In this document: positions 15,251 to 23,656 of the stretch, one piece after another
Position numbering within the stretch: the first letter of the stretch is position 1
Layout: every line of letters begins with the position of its first letter
Virus record (IMG/VR): IMGVR_UViG_3300046474_000597
Coordinates: 1 to 42,644 of that record
Source: a virus
Reading direction: 5' to 3' (one strand)
DNA: 42,644 nt
The notes under the pieces: model-generated
Database searches by the model: none
Told to the model about the DNA's origin: nothing
The model's input: only the letters and a program-made list of their open reading frames with translations
Made by a program: the position numbers and the translations under genes

Positions 15251-15526
15251 GTCCCACTGGCCCGTCTTGTCTCGTTGCGCTTTGATGCAGTGGGACAGGT
15301 GCGGGCCTTGTCGTTGTTGGGTTGTCCCACCGTCCCGCCTAGTAGTGCCTCCCGCCCGTGTGAGCGCAGCGGGCAAGCAGTACGCGCTTACGCGCGAACG
15401 CGTGTTCTTTAAATTTCTTCCTTTACACGAGAAAGGAGAAGGATAAGTAGGACAGTGGGGCGAAGCCCCGAATTCAGGCGCTCTCAGGCGTCCCACTTCG
15501 ATTCCGAAAAGTGGGACGTATGGGAC
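15251..15526. repeat. Cluster of GTGGGAC heptamers, candidate replication origin
   Basis: Five exact GTGGGAC/GTCCCAC copies occur at 15251-15257 (-), 15290-15296 (+), 15324-15330 (-), 15490-15496 (-) and 15511-15517 (+). Near copies are at 15332-15338 and 15519-15526. The stretch 15225-15875 has no convincing gene and directly follows the replication gene block. Repeats of this size and number are typical of initiator binding sites, so an origin recognised by the primase-helicase is a reasonable guess. Confidence 0.5.
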
Positions 15527-15708
15527 ACCACAGCAACAGCAGAATGCCGCGGTGGTGTATTCGCCGACATTCGCTAGGCGTTCACCCTGTGTTGCCCACT
15601 TATTCACCGGGTGGCATTAAAACAGGGTTGCTGCCACCGGAATCGACCTGTAAAAAGTACTCATCTTCGATAGGTGCGACCGCAGAGAGCGGCAGGCATG
15701 TCAGTCAA

Positions 15709-15735
15709 AACCAGCCTTTGTGCTGGTTTTTTTGT
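15709..15735 (+). terminator. Intrinsic terminator before the late region
   Basis: AACCAGC and GCTGGTT form a 7-bp stem with loop CTTTGT, followed by a run of seven T. It lies 480 bp after the last early rightward gene and may be the site where a late antiterminator acts. The rest of 15736-15875 shows no recognisable gene. Confidence 0.75.
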
Positions 15736-15875
15736 GCCTTTGATTTGAAGGGACGTTACAGGCTTGTTGACGCAGAAGAGGGGCTGGGGACCTGTGAAGT
15801 GACGCTAAGCAAATTTTTCAAAGGTGGGGCGATACTACTGAACTCGCCTCACTCACACGCATAGCAACTCATTGC

Positions 15876-16187
15876 TTAGGGCTTGGCAGCGTAGCGGTTG
15901 TACTCAGCCGTTTTCCTCGCGATGGTCGCATGTTCCTGGGCAATTTTCTGCACGAAACCAGCGTTGTTGCGGTGGCAATGATCGATCGTCGACTGAATGC
16001 TGCGCAGTTGGGATGCAGTGCTGCTTGATTGAGGTCTTGCAGCTACTTGATGCCATTCTTGCGTCTTGCGAGCAATTGTGACGTTTTCGTTCGCGATCCT
16101 CCTCTGATGATCAGCAATACGTCTGTTCGCCTGATCAATCTCTCCCCCCAGCCTTCTCATGTTCGAAAAATCTGACGCACTTGGCAT
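15876..16187 (-). CDS. Orphan coiled-coil protein on the opposite strand
   Basis: 103 residues with AAGGA 8 nt before ATG 16187. The sequence is almost entirely helical and polar, with a near-repeat: RRIANENVTIARKTQEWHQ in the first half and KIAQEHATIARKTAEYNRY in the second, so it is an internally duplicated antiparallel coiled coil. No membrane segment or enzyme motif. It reads leftward while its neighbours read rightward, so it has its own promoter and could be a lysogenically expressed cargo gene. Function unknown. Confidence 0.65.
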   Translation of the reverse strand: MPSASDFSNMRRLGGEIDQANRRIADHQRRIANENVTIARKTQEWHQVAARPQSSSTASQLRSIQSTIDHCHRNNAGFVQKIAQEHATIARKTAEYNRYAAKP

Positions 16188-16289
16188 GTTGCTGTCCTTG
16201 GTGATGGCACTCGGTATGAGCGCGCCAGAAATACATGGGGGTCAATTCTGTTTTACCAAGCGAATTCAACAACTTGATTGAGACAAATT

Positions 16290-16634
16290 ATGACAAGCGA
16301 GCAACAAGCATTGGCGGAAATGCCGATCTGGCTAGTGATCGTCCTGGCTCTGGTCGGTGGCGTATCGGGGGAGATGTGGAGAGCAGACAAGGATGGAGCG
16401 CGGGGCTGGGCCTTGTTGCGCAGGCTCGCGCTTCGGTCGGGTGCCTGCATTGTCTGCGGGGTGACGGCGATGATGTTGATGATCGCCGCCGGAATGTCGC
16501 TGTGGACGGCGGGCGCCTTGGGGTGCTTGACGGCGATGGCCGGTGCGGATGTTGCCATCGGCTTGTACGAACGCTGGGCTGCCAAGCGGCTTGGCCTAAG
16601 CGAAGCCCCGCCAGCCGGGGGCGGGCAGGGGTGA
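16290..16634 (+). CDS. Phage holin
   Basis: 114 residues from ATG 16290; an in-frame TTG at 16278 is less likely. Three hydrophobic segments at about 12-30 (IWLVIVLALVGGVSGEMW), 50-70 (LRSGACIVCGVTAMMLMIAAGM) and 72-92 (WTAGALGCLTAMAGADVAIGL), with a short charged, Gly-rich tail. This is the layout of class I phage holins that open the inner membrane at lysis. It lies apart from the endolysin and spanin genes and in front of the terminase genes, a common order in Pseudomonas lambda-like phages. Confidence 0.8.
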   Translation: MTSEQQALAEMPIWLVIVLALVGGVSGEMWRADKDGARGWALLRRLALRSGACIVCGVTAMMLMIAAGMSLWTAGALGCLTAMAGADVAIGLYERWAAKRLGLSEAPPAGGGQG

Positions 16635-16789
16635 TGCACCGATCTGGGGCGCCGGAAACCGGCGGGGACCCTAGGAGTATCTGAAGGGTACGGGGTCGGA
16701 AACCCGCGGGACTGTGTTAGCGGACGGTTCACCAGCTTAGTGAACTGAGGTGAACAGGTGAACTCGCGGGGTGAACTGGAGAATTAACC
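16635..16789. other. Candidate packaging (cos) region with GGTGAAC repeats
   Basis: Four direct copies of GTGAAC lie at 16740-16745, 16750-16755, 16758-16763 and 16771-16776, three of them extended to GGTGAAC, and one inverted GGTTCACC at 16726-16733. They end 14 bp before the small terminase start. Upstream is a perfect inverted repeat CGCCGG-AAA-CCGGCG (16650-16664) followed by a G-rich cggggaccc stretch. In lambda the small terminase subunit binds repeats next to cosN just upstream of its own gene, and this phage has a lambda-type terminase. The packaging role is therefore inferred from position. Confidence 0.5.
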
Positions 16790-17380
16790 ATGACAATCAT
16801 CAGCAAAACGGAGTTTGCGGCCCGGCGCGGTTGGGCCAAATCCTATGTCTCAAAATTGGCCAGTCAGGATCGGCTGGTGCTTACCGAGAACGGCAAAATC
16901 GACCTTGAAGCCACCGAGGCGCTGCTCGATAAAACCAGCGATCCCAGCAAGCTCGCCGTTGTCGAACGTCACCAGCAAGACCGGATTCAGCGTGACGTAT
17001 ACAGTCAACTGTCCCACGTCAGCGAGCCGACCTCCACGGCTGCGCCGCCGCAACTGATACCCGTGGACGGCAAGCACCCTGACTACCAGCGGTCCCGCGC
17101 ACTGCGCGAGCACAACATGGCCAAACTAGCCGAAATCGAGCTGGGCAAGGCGCAGGGTTCGTTGGTGTCCAGGGAGGCAGTCGAGACCGGTGCCTACGAC
17201 GCAGGCAGATTGTTGCGCGACCAGTTGTTTGGGCCGCTTCCGCAGCTGTCCTATGACTTGGCGGCGATGACGGATCCTTGGCAAATCGAAAAACACCTGA
17301 CGGCAACAATCCGTCGGACGCTGGAAGAAGCAGAGCGCCTCTCTTCAGCGGATCTTGAACATGCCATGACAGCGGATTGA
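16790..17380 (+). CDS. Terminase small subunit (Nu1/DUF1441-like)
   Basis: 196 residues. The N-terminal KTEFAARRGWAKSYVSKLASQDRLVLTENGKIDLEATEALL is a winged helix-turn-helix like that of lambda Nu1, used to bind cos DNA. The middle (about 60-95) is a linker and the C-terminal half is helical, likely for contact with the large subunit (LSYDLAAMTDPWQIEKHL). It precedes the large subunit by 4 bp. The GGTGAAC repeats upstream are its likely binding sites. Confidence 0.85.
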   Translation: MTIISKTEFAARRGWAKSYVSKLASQDRLVLTENGKIDLEATEALLDKTSDPSKLAVVERHQQDRIQRDVYSQLSHVSEPTSTAAPPQLIPVDGKHPDYQRSRALREHNMAKLAEIELGKAQGSLVSREAVETGAYDAGRLLRDQLFGPLPQLSYDLAAMTDPWQIEKHLTATIRRTLEEAERLSSADLEHAMTAD

Positions 17381-17384
17381 ACCC

Positions 17385-19415
17385 ATGCACACGGAATTTT
17401 CTGACGGTGCAAAGGTGTACCGTGAGAACTACTTCCGTGGACTGCGCCCTGATCCCGATCTCTGGATTGATGAATGGGCCGATGAGTACATGCGAATCCC
17501 GCGAGACACCGGCGCACCTGAGCCAGGCCAGTACCGCACCTCACGCACACCTTATGCCCGAGAGCCGATGCGCTGCCTGTCACCGGCTCACCCCTGCAGG
17601 CGCGTGGTCACCATGGTGGCCTCGCAGTTGATGAAAACCCAGATCGCTCTCAACTGGATGGGCGGACTGATCCACATGGCACCGTCGAACATCCTGGCCT
17701 TGCTGCCCAGTCTTGGATTGTCCAAGCGGGTTTCGGGGCGGATCAGCAAGACCATCAAGGCCACCCCGGTGTTACGCGAGCGCGTGGCAACGAGCCGCTC
17801 ACGGGACGCGCGCAATACGATGGACACCAAGGAATTCGAAGGTGGTTCGCTGTACGTCACAACTGCAGGTTCTGCGGCCAACCTTTCGGAGCTGTCGGCA
17901 CGTTACATCTACGGCGACGAAGTCGATCGCTGGGAGAACGATGTTGGCCAGGAGGGTGATCCCATCCGGCTGGCCGAAACTCGGGCAACCAACTTCGGTC
18001 GCAACGCCAAGATCTATTTTTCCAGCTCGCCGACAATCAAAGGCGCTTCGCGTATCGCAGATTTGTTCGAATCCAGCGACCAGCGTCACTACTACGTGCC
18101 ATGTCCTACGTGCGGTCATATGCAGGTACTGGAGTGGGAACGGCTGCACTACAGCGCGGACTACGCCACCGTGCATTACGAGTGCGCCGCCCCTGAGTGC
18201 GACGTGCTGATCGAGGAGCACCACAAAAGCGACATGCTCGCCCGAGGTGAATGGCGTGCGCATGGTCGTGGCGATGGTAAGACCGTCGGGTTTCATCTCA
18301 GTGCGTTGTATTCGCCGACCGGCTGGATGGATTGGGCCTCGCTCGCCGTCGAGTTCGAGGACGCGAAAAAAGCCCAGGCGCAAGGCGATACTAGTCTCAT
18401 GCAGGTGTTCTACAACACCCGACTGGCCAAGGTATGGGACAGCGCGCTCGAACAGACCAAGGCGGAAGTGTTGATCGCTCGGGCGCGTTTGGAAAAATAC
18501 ACCCTCGGCGCTATGCCGCTGGGCGTGCTGATGCTGACCGGCGCCGTCGACGTTCAGGCCAACCGCCTTGAACTGATGGTGATGGGCTTCGGCGTCGGCA
18601 TGGAGCGCTGGGTGGTGGATCACCAGATCATATGGGGCGACCCGGCGGATGAGCGCACCTGGGCAGTGCTGGACGAAAAACTCAAGGCGCGGTACCGGCA
18701 TCCCTGCGGTGTCGGCTTGGGGATTCTCGCCACTGGTGTCGACTCCGGCGGTCATCACACCGACGAGGTTTACCAGTTCTGCCGCGCCCGTCGTTGGCGT
18801 AACGTCTTCGCCATCAAGGGTGCGAGCAAGCCGGGTAGGCCGGTGATCGCTCAGCGCCCGTCCATGGTCGACGTGACCTGGAAGGGCCAGACCGAACGCA
18901 ACGGCGCCGAGCTGTGGTTCGTCGGTACCGACACCGCCAAAGACTGGATCTACAACCGCTACCCGTTCCCGGATGGGCCGGGATCGCTGCACTTTGCCAA
19001 CGACCTGCCGGATGAGTTCTTCGCTCAATGCGTGGCCGAACGTAAGGTCGCCCGTTACGTGCGCGGTCACAAGCGTATCGAGTGGGTCAAGGGCAAGGCG
19101 GAGCGCAACGAAGCGCTCGACCTGATGGTGTACTGCCTGGCCATGGCCCATTACTTGGGTATCAACCGGTATCAGGAACACGATTGGGAGCGGGTTCGAC
19201 AGTCACTGGCACAGGCCGGTTTGTTTGATGACACCGCAGCTATAAAACCCGTTCAAAGCGAACGTATTGCCATCGCATTGCAGCAGTCATCTAGCAATGC
19301 GAAAGCGGCACTCGTACCCGCACCGCAACCCGCTGCACCGGTCGCAACGCCGCGACCGGTAGCCGCCCCCCCTCAACGCCGCAGCTCTGCCAGCGGCTAT
19401 CTGAAGAGACGCTGA
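17385..19415 (+). CDS. Terminase large subunit, GpA family
   Basis: 676 residues. The ATPase has a Walker A-like VASQLMKT (78-85) and a Walker B GDEVD (177-181). The nuclease part shows GAVDVQANRLELMVMGFG, then GVDSGGHHTDEVYQFC and NEALDLMVYCLAMAHYLG near the end, typical of GpA terminases that cut cos and drive packaging. A zinc-like CPTCGHMQ with a later CAAPEC is present. The last 60 residues are Ala/Pro/Gln-rich and probably disordered. The length is close to lambda GpA (641). Confidence 0.95.
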   Translation: MHTEFSDGAKVYRENYFRGLRPDPDLWIDEWADEYMRIPRDTGAPEPGQYRTSRTPYAREPMRCLSPAHPCRRVVTMVASQLMKTQIALNWMGGLIHMAPSNILALLPSLGLSKRVSGRISKTIKATPVLRERVATSRSRDARNTMDTKEFEGGSLYVTTAGSAANLSELSARYIYGDEVDRWENDVGQEGDPIRLAETRATNFGRNAKIYFSSSPTIKGASRIADLFESSDQRHYYVPCPTCGHMQVLEWERLHYSADYATVHYECAAPECDVLIEEHHKSDMLARGEWRAHGRGDGKTVGFHLSALYSPTGWMDWASLAVEFEDAKKAQAQGDTSLMQVFYNTRLAKVWDSALEQTKAEVLIARARLEKYTLGAMPLGVLMLTGAVDVQANRLELMVMGFGVGMERWVVDHQIIWGDPADERTWAVLDEKLKARYRHPCGVGLGILATGVDSGGHHTDEVYQFCRARRWRNVFAIKGASKPGRPVIAQRPSMVDVTWKGQTERNGAELWFVGTDTAKDWIYNRYPFPDGPGSLHFANDLPDEFFAQCVAERKVARYVRGHKRIEWVKGKAERNEALDLMVYCLAMAHYLGINRYQEHDWERVRQSLAQAGLFDDTAAIKPVQSERIAIALQQSSSNAKAALVPAPQPAAPVATPRPVAAPPQRRSSASGYLKRR

Positions 19416-19416
19416 T

Positions 19417-19623
19417 ATGTCCTTTACAAAAAAGCACCTCGACGCGGTTGAGGCGGCCATTGCTCGCGGTGAGAAAACTGTGCGCTACACCGACCGTACC
19501 GTGGAGTACCGCACGGTCGATGAACTGCTCAAGGCGCGCGAGGAAATACGATCGTCGTTGGCAAGTGCAGCTGGGCCACGTTCGCGCGTGGTCCGGCTGT
19601 ACCATGCAGGGAAGGGGGTCTGA
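19417..19623 (+). CDS. Head-tail joining protein, gpW family
   Basis: 68 residues: MSFTKKHLDAVEAAIARGEKTV, RYTDRTVEYRTVDELLKAREEI. This is the classic gpW fold, two helices flanking a small hairpin, with the conserved D-L-AIA-G and VEYRS/TVDEL positions. In lambda gpW completes the portal vertex after packaging. It starts 1 nt after the terminase stop and its TGA overlaps the portal ATG. Confidence 0.9.
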   Translation: MSFTKKHLDAVEAAIARGEKTVRYTDRTVEYRTVDELLKAREEIRSSLASAAGPRSRVVRLYHAGKGV

Positions 19624-21104
19624 TGGCTCGACACTTCCCAACGCTGACCCGTAACGGATTCGTGCTGCCGTCCAACATCAAGGCCAGTTACGAAGGCGCT
19701 GGAGAAGGGCGCCGCTCCGCTGGCTGGGACGCTCCCGACAACGGGATCAACAGCATCAACACTCCGGCCCTGCGCAATCTGCGGTCGCGCTCGCGGGCGG
19801 CGGTTCGCAATGACCCTTACGCCTTCAACGTCATCGACAAGCGCGTCAGCAACCTGATCGGCACCGGCATCACGCCTAGGCCAACGACGGATGATGATGC
19901 CTTGCGCAAACTGCTCCAGGAGCTGTGGGGAGATTGGGTCGATGAGTCAGATGCAGATGACCGCACCGACTTCTACGGCCAGCAGGCGCTGGTGGCGCGT
20001 ACGGTGGAAACCTCGGGCGAATGCTTTGTTCGCTTGCGGCCACGCGGTCTGGATGAAGGCTTAGCAGTTCCGCTGCAGCTCCAGATCCTCGCACCGGAAT
20101 TTGTGCCGCACGAGAAGTTCGAGACCACCAAAAACGGCAACGTCATCCGCGCTGGCATCGAGTTCACCCCAGTCGGGAAGCGGGTCGCGTACTGGATGTA
20201 CCTGTCGCATCCCCGCGATGCAGCCTCCCTGAACGCCGGCTACAACCAGCTTGTGCGCGTGCCTGCTACCCAGGTGCTGCACATCTTCGAACCGGTTGAG
20301 CCTGGCCAGTTGCGCGGAGTGCCGAGATTGTCGCCGGTGCTAAAACGCCTGCGCAGCCTCGACAACTACGACGACGCAGTACTGTTCCGCCAAGAAGTGG
20401 CCAACCTGTTTGCCGGCTTCATCAAGCGCCCGGCGCCGGACTCGGGTCCGGCTCCACGCGATCCAGTTACCGGCGCGTTGCTGGATTTGGATCGTGACGG
20501 GTTCACCCCGATGGTCGCGCTCGAACCCGGCACCATGCAGGAGCTGGGGGCAGGTGAGGAGGTTGAGTTCTCCAAACCGCCGGACGCCGGCAACAACTAC
20601 CCGGACTTCATGCGTCAGCAGTTGATGGCTGCAGCGGCGGGTAGCGGTACGCCTTACGAGATCCTCACCGGCGACATGCGCGGCATCAACGACCGAGCAT
20701 TACGGGTGGTGCTCAACGAGTTTCGGCGCCGCCTGGAACAACTGCAGTTCAGCGTGTACGTGCATCAACTCTGCCGCCCGGTACGGGCTGCGTGGATGGA
20801 CATGGCGGTGCTGTCGGGTGTCTTGGTGCTGGACGATTACGCACAGAAGCGCCGCCAATACCTGCGCACCCGCTGGGTGCCACAAGGCTGGGCTTACATC
20901 CAGCCGGTGCAGGACGTGCAGGCGCGAGCGATGGAGGTTAGAGCCGGTTTTTCGTCGCGCAGCGAGATGGTTTTGCGCACTGGCTACGACGCCGAAACGG
21001 TCGATCTGGAAAACGCTGCTGATCTGGCACGCGCCACCTTATTGGGCCTCAACTACAACACCCTGGATGCCGTCGAAGACACCGACGACAAGGAGCAACC
21101 ATGA
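19623..21104 (+). CDS. Phage portal protein, lambda family
   Basis: 493 residues. LRNLRSRSRAAVRNDPYAFNVIDKRVSNLIGTGITPRP and GIEFTPVGKRVAYWMY, with SGTPYEILTGDMRGINDRALRVVLNEFRRRLEQLQF later, are diagnostic of the lambda GpB portal family. The twelve-subunit portal ring is the channel for DNA entry and the seat of the terminase. The start is a TGATG junction with gpW and it has a 4-bp overlap with the protease gene. Confidence 0.95.
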   Translation: MARHFPTLTRNGFVLPSNIKASYEGAGEGRRSAGWDAPDNGINSINTPALRNLRSRSRAAVRNDPYAFNVIDKRVSNLIGTGITPRPTTDDDALRKLLQELWGDWVDESDADDRTDFYGQQALVARTVETSGECFVRLRPRGLDEGLAVPLQLQILAPEFVPHEKFETTKNGNVIRAGIEFTPVGKRVAYWMYLSHPRDAASLNAGYNQLVRVPATQVLHIFEPVEPGQLRGVPRLSPVLKRLRSLDNYDDAVLFRQEVANLFAGFIKRPAPDSGPAPRDPVTGALLDLDRDGFTPMVALEPGTMQELGAGEEVEFSKPPDAGNNYPDFMRQQLMAAAAGSGTPYEILTGDMRGINDRALRVVLNEFRRRLEQLQFSVYVHQLCRPVRAAWMDMAVLSGVLVLDDYAQKRRQYLRTRWVPQGWAYIQPVQDVQARAMEVRAGFSSRSEMVLRTGYDAETVDLENAADLARATLLGLNYNTLDAVEDTDDKEQP

Positions 21105-22255
21105 GCAAGCGCGCGAAACCGCGTATTTACAACCACGCCGGCAAACGCGTCGAGGTCAAGGACAAGACTTGGTACGCCGTTCATGCCAGCGGCGAGTCCA
21201 CCGAGCGAGTGATCGAAGTCTTTGTCTATGGCGAGATCGGCGCGTGGGGCATCACTGCCAATCAGTTCGTGCAGGATCTGCGCGCCATGGACGACGGTGT
21301 GTCGCCGGTGGTCGCCGCGTTCAACAGTATCGGCGGTGACCTGTTCGACGGGCTGGCCATGCACAACGCGCTGTCGCGGCTGGGCGAGCGCTGCACCGGC
21401 CGGATCGATGCACTGGCCGCGAGTGCGGCCAGTGTGGCCGTGTGCGGCGCCCACCGCGTAGTCATCGCGGCCAACGCCATGTTGATGATTCACAACCCAT
21501 ACACCTATACAGGCGGTAGCGCTGAGGACTTCCGCCGGGTTGCTGATGTATTGGATCAGACCTTGGAGGCGATCATCGCGGCCTATAAGGCCAAGGCGCC
21601 CGACATTGATGACGCCGAACTGCGGCGAATGGTTGATGCTGAAACTTGGCTGACCGCCAACGAAGCGGTGGCTTTGGGGCTGGCCGATGAAGTGGGCGAC
21701 GGCGTCAAGGTCAAAGCCTGTCTCGGTCAAGGCGCGGTGCTGCAACGATTCCAGAACGCCCCGGCTGATTTGCTGGCCCAGCTCGACGAGCCACCTGAGG
21801 CGGATCCGGATCTTGATCCTGTCGATCCGCCGCTGGTGCCGCCTGTAGTCGAATCGGCCAAGTTGGCATTGATGGTCACTCAGCGCTGCACGGCGGCGGG
21901 CATCAGCAACCTGATCGAGCCGCTGCTCAAGTCCACCCAGCTTGAAAGTGAAGAGATCGTTTTGGCGGGTCTGGCACGCGCCAAGGCGATTAACGACCTC
22001 TGCGTGGCCGCGCGGCTGCCGGAATTCAGCGCCGAGTATGTCGCAGCCGGTTTGGATGCGCCGGCGGTGCGGGCGCGTCTGTTCGACAAGATTGTCACCA
22101 GCGGTAAGGGCTTTGAAATCGACAACAGTCTGCCGCTGGCGGACGACTTGGCGCCCAAGGTGCTGGCCAAACAACCTGACCCCAACTCAATTTGGGCTGC
22201 TCGCCAAGCGGCTCAAACTGGAACCGCGCAAAGCGCGAAAGGAGCAAGAGCATGA
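21101..22255 (+). CDS. Head maturation protease of the ClpP/S49 type, probably with scaffold tail
   Basis: 384 residues. The catalytic serine is in ALAASAASVAVCGA (about 105-118), the histidine in MLMIHNPYTY (128-137) and the acidic residue near LTANEAVALGLADEV. The C-terminal third (about 225-384) is acidic and helical and probably acts as scaffold, as in lambda GpC/Nu3. An independent start inside the gene for a scaffold product is possible but not evident. 4-bp ATGA overlaps with both neighbours. Confidence 0.92.
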   Translation: MSKRAKPRIYNHAGKRVEVKDKTWYAVHASGESTERVIEVFVYGEIGAWGITANQFVQDLRAMDDGVSPVVAAFNSIGGDLFDGLAMHNALSRLGERCTGRIDALAASAASVAVCGAHRVVIAANAMLMIHNPYTYTGGSAEDFRRVADVLDQTLEAIIAAYKAKAPDIDDAELRRMVDAETWLTANEAVALGLADEVGDGVKVKACLGQGAVLQRFQNAPADLLAQLDEPPEADPDLDPVDPPLVPPVVESAKLALMVTQRCTAAGISNLIEPLLKSTQLESEEIVLAGLARAKAINDLCVAARLPEFSAEYVAAGLDAPAVRARLFDKIVTSGKGFEIDNSLPLADDLAPKVLAKQPDPNSIWAARQAAQTGTAQSAKGARA

Positions 22256-22596
22256 CCATCAAACAGGAACCGATGCACGCAGGTGAATTCCTGCTGTCCG
22301 AAGGCGCGGGCAATATTTCGCGTGAGGCGATCAACGTCGCGGCCGGTACAGCGTTGTGGCCCGGACAAATCCTCGGGCTGGTGACCGCCTCCGGCGAATT
22401 CGCACCCTACGAACCGACTGCTGAGGACGGCACCGAAAACGCTGTCGCCATTCTCTATGGCCCGCTTGGCGAATCCGATGTGGTGCGTCGCGGTCGTGCC
22501 GTGGTGCGGTTGGCCGAAGTCAGCGAAGCGCATTTGACCGGCCTCGATCTGGCTGCCGAGAAAGCACTCGCCACTCATTTCGTGATCGTCCGCTAA
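22252..22596 (+). CDS. Head decoration protein, lambda gpD family
   Basis: 114 residues from ATG 22252 in an ATGA overlap; GGAG lies upstream. The order EFLLSEGAGNISREAINVAAG, LWPGQILGLVT, ENAVAILYGPLGESDV, then RGRAVVRLAEV is that of gpD-like trimers that stabilise the expanded capsid. It immediately precedes the major capsid gene, separated by a small terminator hairpin. Confidence 0.9.
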   Translation: MTIKQEPMHAGEFLLSEGAGNISREAINVAAGTALWPGQILGLVTASGEFAPYEPTAEDGTENAVAILYGPLGESDVVRRGRAVVRLAEVSEAHLTGLDLAAEKALATHFVIVR

Positions 22597-22617
22597 GTCG
22601 ATCCTTCTTTTTTATGC

Positions 22618-22640
22618 ATCCCGCCGCGTGCGGGATTTTT
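22618..22640 (+). terminator. Terminator-like hairpin before the major capsid gene
   Basis: TCCCGC (22619-22624) and GCGGGA (22630-22635) with a 5-nt loop are followed by five T. It lies inside the head operon, so it probably acts as partial attenuator or mRNA stabiliser. The following bases TTTTTCGTTTCTGGAGA recur before the tail sheath gene. Confidence 0.65.
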
Positions 22641-22658
22641 CGTTTCTGGAGAGTACCC

Positions 22659-23654
22659 ATGGCCGATATCGCCATTTTTGATGACGAAGCATTCACTGTC
22701 ACTTCGCTGACCGCTGCACTCAATGATCAACCCTACCTGCCGGGCCGCATCAGCGCCTTGGGCCTGTTCCGCGAGGAAGGGATTACCACCCTGACCGTGC
22801 AGATTGAAAAGGACGGTGACACCTTGGCACTGGTGCCGGCCGGTGAGCGCGGTGGTTCTGGCCTGGTGGTTGCTGCGAGCAAGCGCAACCTGATCCCGTT
22901 CAACACCGTGCACCTGCCGGAGCGTTTCACCATCAAGGCGGATGAGATCCAAGGCATCCGCGCCTTCGGCACTCGCACTGAGCTGCAGGCGGTGCAGGAC
23001 GTGGTCAATGCCCGTCTGGCAAAGGCGCGTCGTCAATTGGACGCCACGCATGAGTTCCAGCGCATGGGCGCACTCAACGGCCTGATCCTCGACGCTGATG
23101 GTTCGACGGTGCTTCTCGACCTGTATGAGCGCTTCGGTGTGCAGCGTCAGAGGCTGCCCATGGGCTTGGCAGACCCAAAAACAAAGCTTCGTGTTAAATG
23201 CGTTGAGGCGCTGGATATGCAGGAAGATGCTCTCGGCAGTGTGACTAGCACCGGCTCTCGCGCCTTTTGTGGCAAGACCTTTTGGAACAGCCTGATCGTC
23301 CACGATGCAGTCGAGAAAACGTATCTCAATAGTCAGCAGGCGGCAGCTTTGCGCGGCGACGCTCGGGAAAGTTTCGAATTCGGCGGCATCACCTGGGAGC
23401 GCTACCGTGGCAAGGTGGCGGGCGTGTCTTTCGTCCACGACGATCAGGCGCTACTGGTTCCGGAAGGTGTGCCCGATTTGTACATCTCGGCGTTTGCGCC
23501 TGCCGACTACATGGAGACGGTCAATACGCAGGGCATTCCCTACTACAGCAAAATCGAGCCGATGCAGTTCGGCAAGGGCATGGCCGGTGAGGCGCAGTCC
23601 AACCCGCTGCACCTATGCACTCGACCGCGAGCCCAGATCACGTTGGAACTCTGA
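22659..23654 (+). CDS. Major capsid protein, lambda gpE family
   Basis: 331 residues from ATG 22659 (CTGGAGA upstream); an in-frame ATG at 22614 precedes the hairpin and is rejected. IFDDEAFTVTSLTAALNDQPYLPGRI, RNLIPFNTVHLPERFTIKADEIQGIRAFG and VPDLYISAFAPADYMETVNTQGIPYYSK follow the lambda E family, whose usual length is 341. It forms the HK97-fold shell. Codon use is GC-rich like the neighbours. Confidence 0.95.
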   Translation: MADIAIFDDEAFTVTSLTAALNDQPYLPGRISALGLFREEGITTLTVQIEKDGDTLALVPAGERGGSGLVVAASKRNLIPFNTVHLPERFTIKADEIQGIRAFGTRTELQAVQDVVNARLAKARRQLDATHEFQRMGALNGLILDADGSTVLLDLYERFGVQRQRLPMGLADPKTKLRVKCVEALDMQEDALGSVTSTGSRAFCGKTFWNSLIVHDAVEKTYLNSQQAAALRGDARESFEFGGITWERYRGKVAGVSFVHDDQALLVPEGVPDLYISAFAPADYMETVNTQGIPYYSKIEPMQFGKGMAGEAQSNPLHLCTRPRAQITLEL

Positions 23655-23656
23655 CC

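Noticed and set aside
15161-15607. Minus-strand 148-codon frame over the heptamer cluster
   Set aside because: No ribosome site, Cys/Arg-rich low-quality sequence, and it overlaps the end of a real gene.
17799-19181. 460-codon minus-strand open frame
   Set aside because: It is the shadow of the terminase large subunit gene in GC-rich sequence; no ribosome site and no family resemblance.
21053-22174. 373-codon minus-strand open frame opposite the head protease
   Set aside because: Shadow frame; the plus-strand gene has clear catalytic motifs and operon overlaps.
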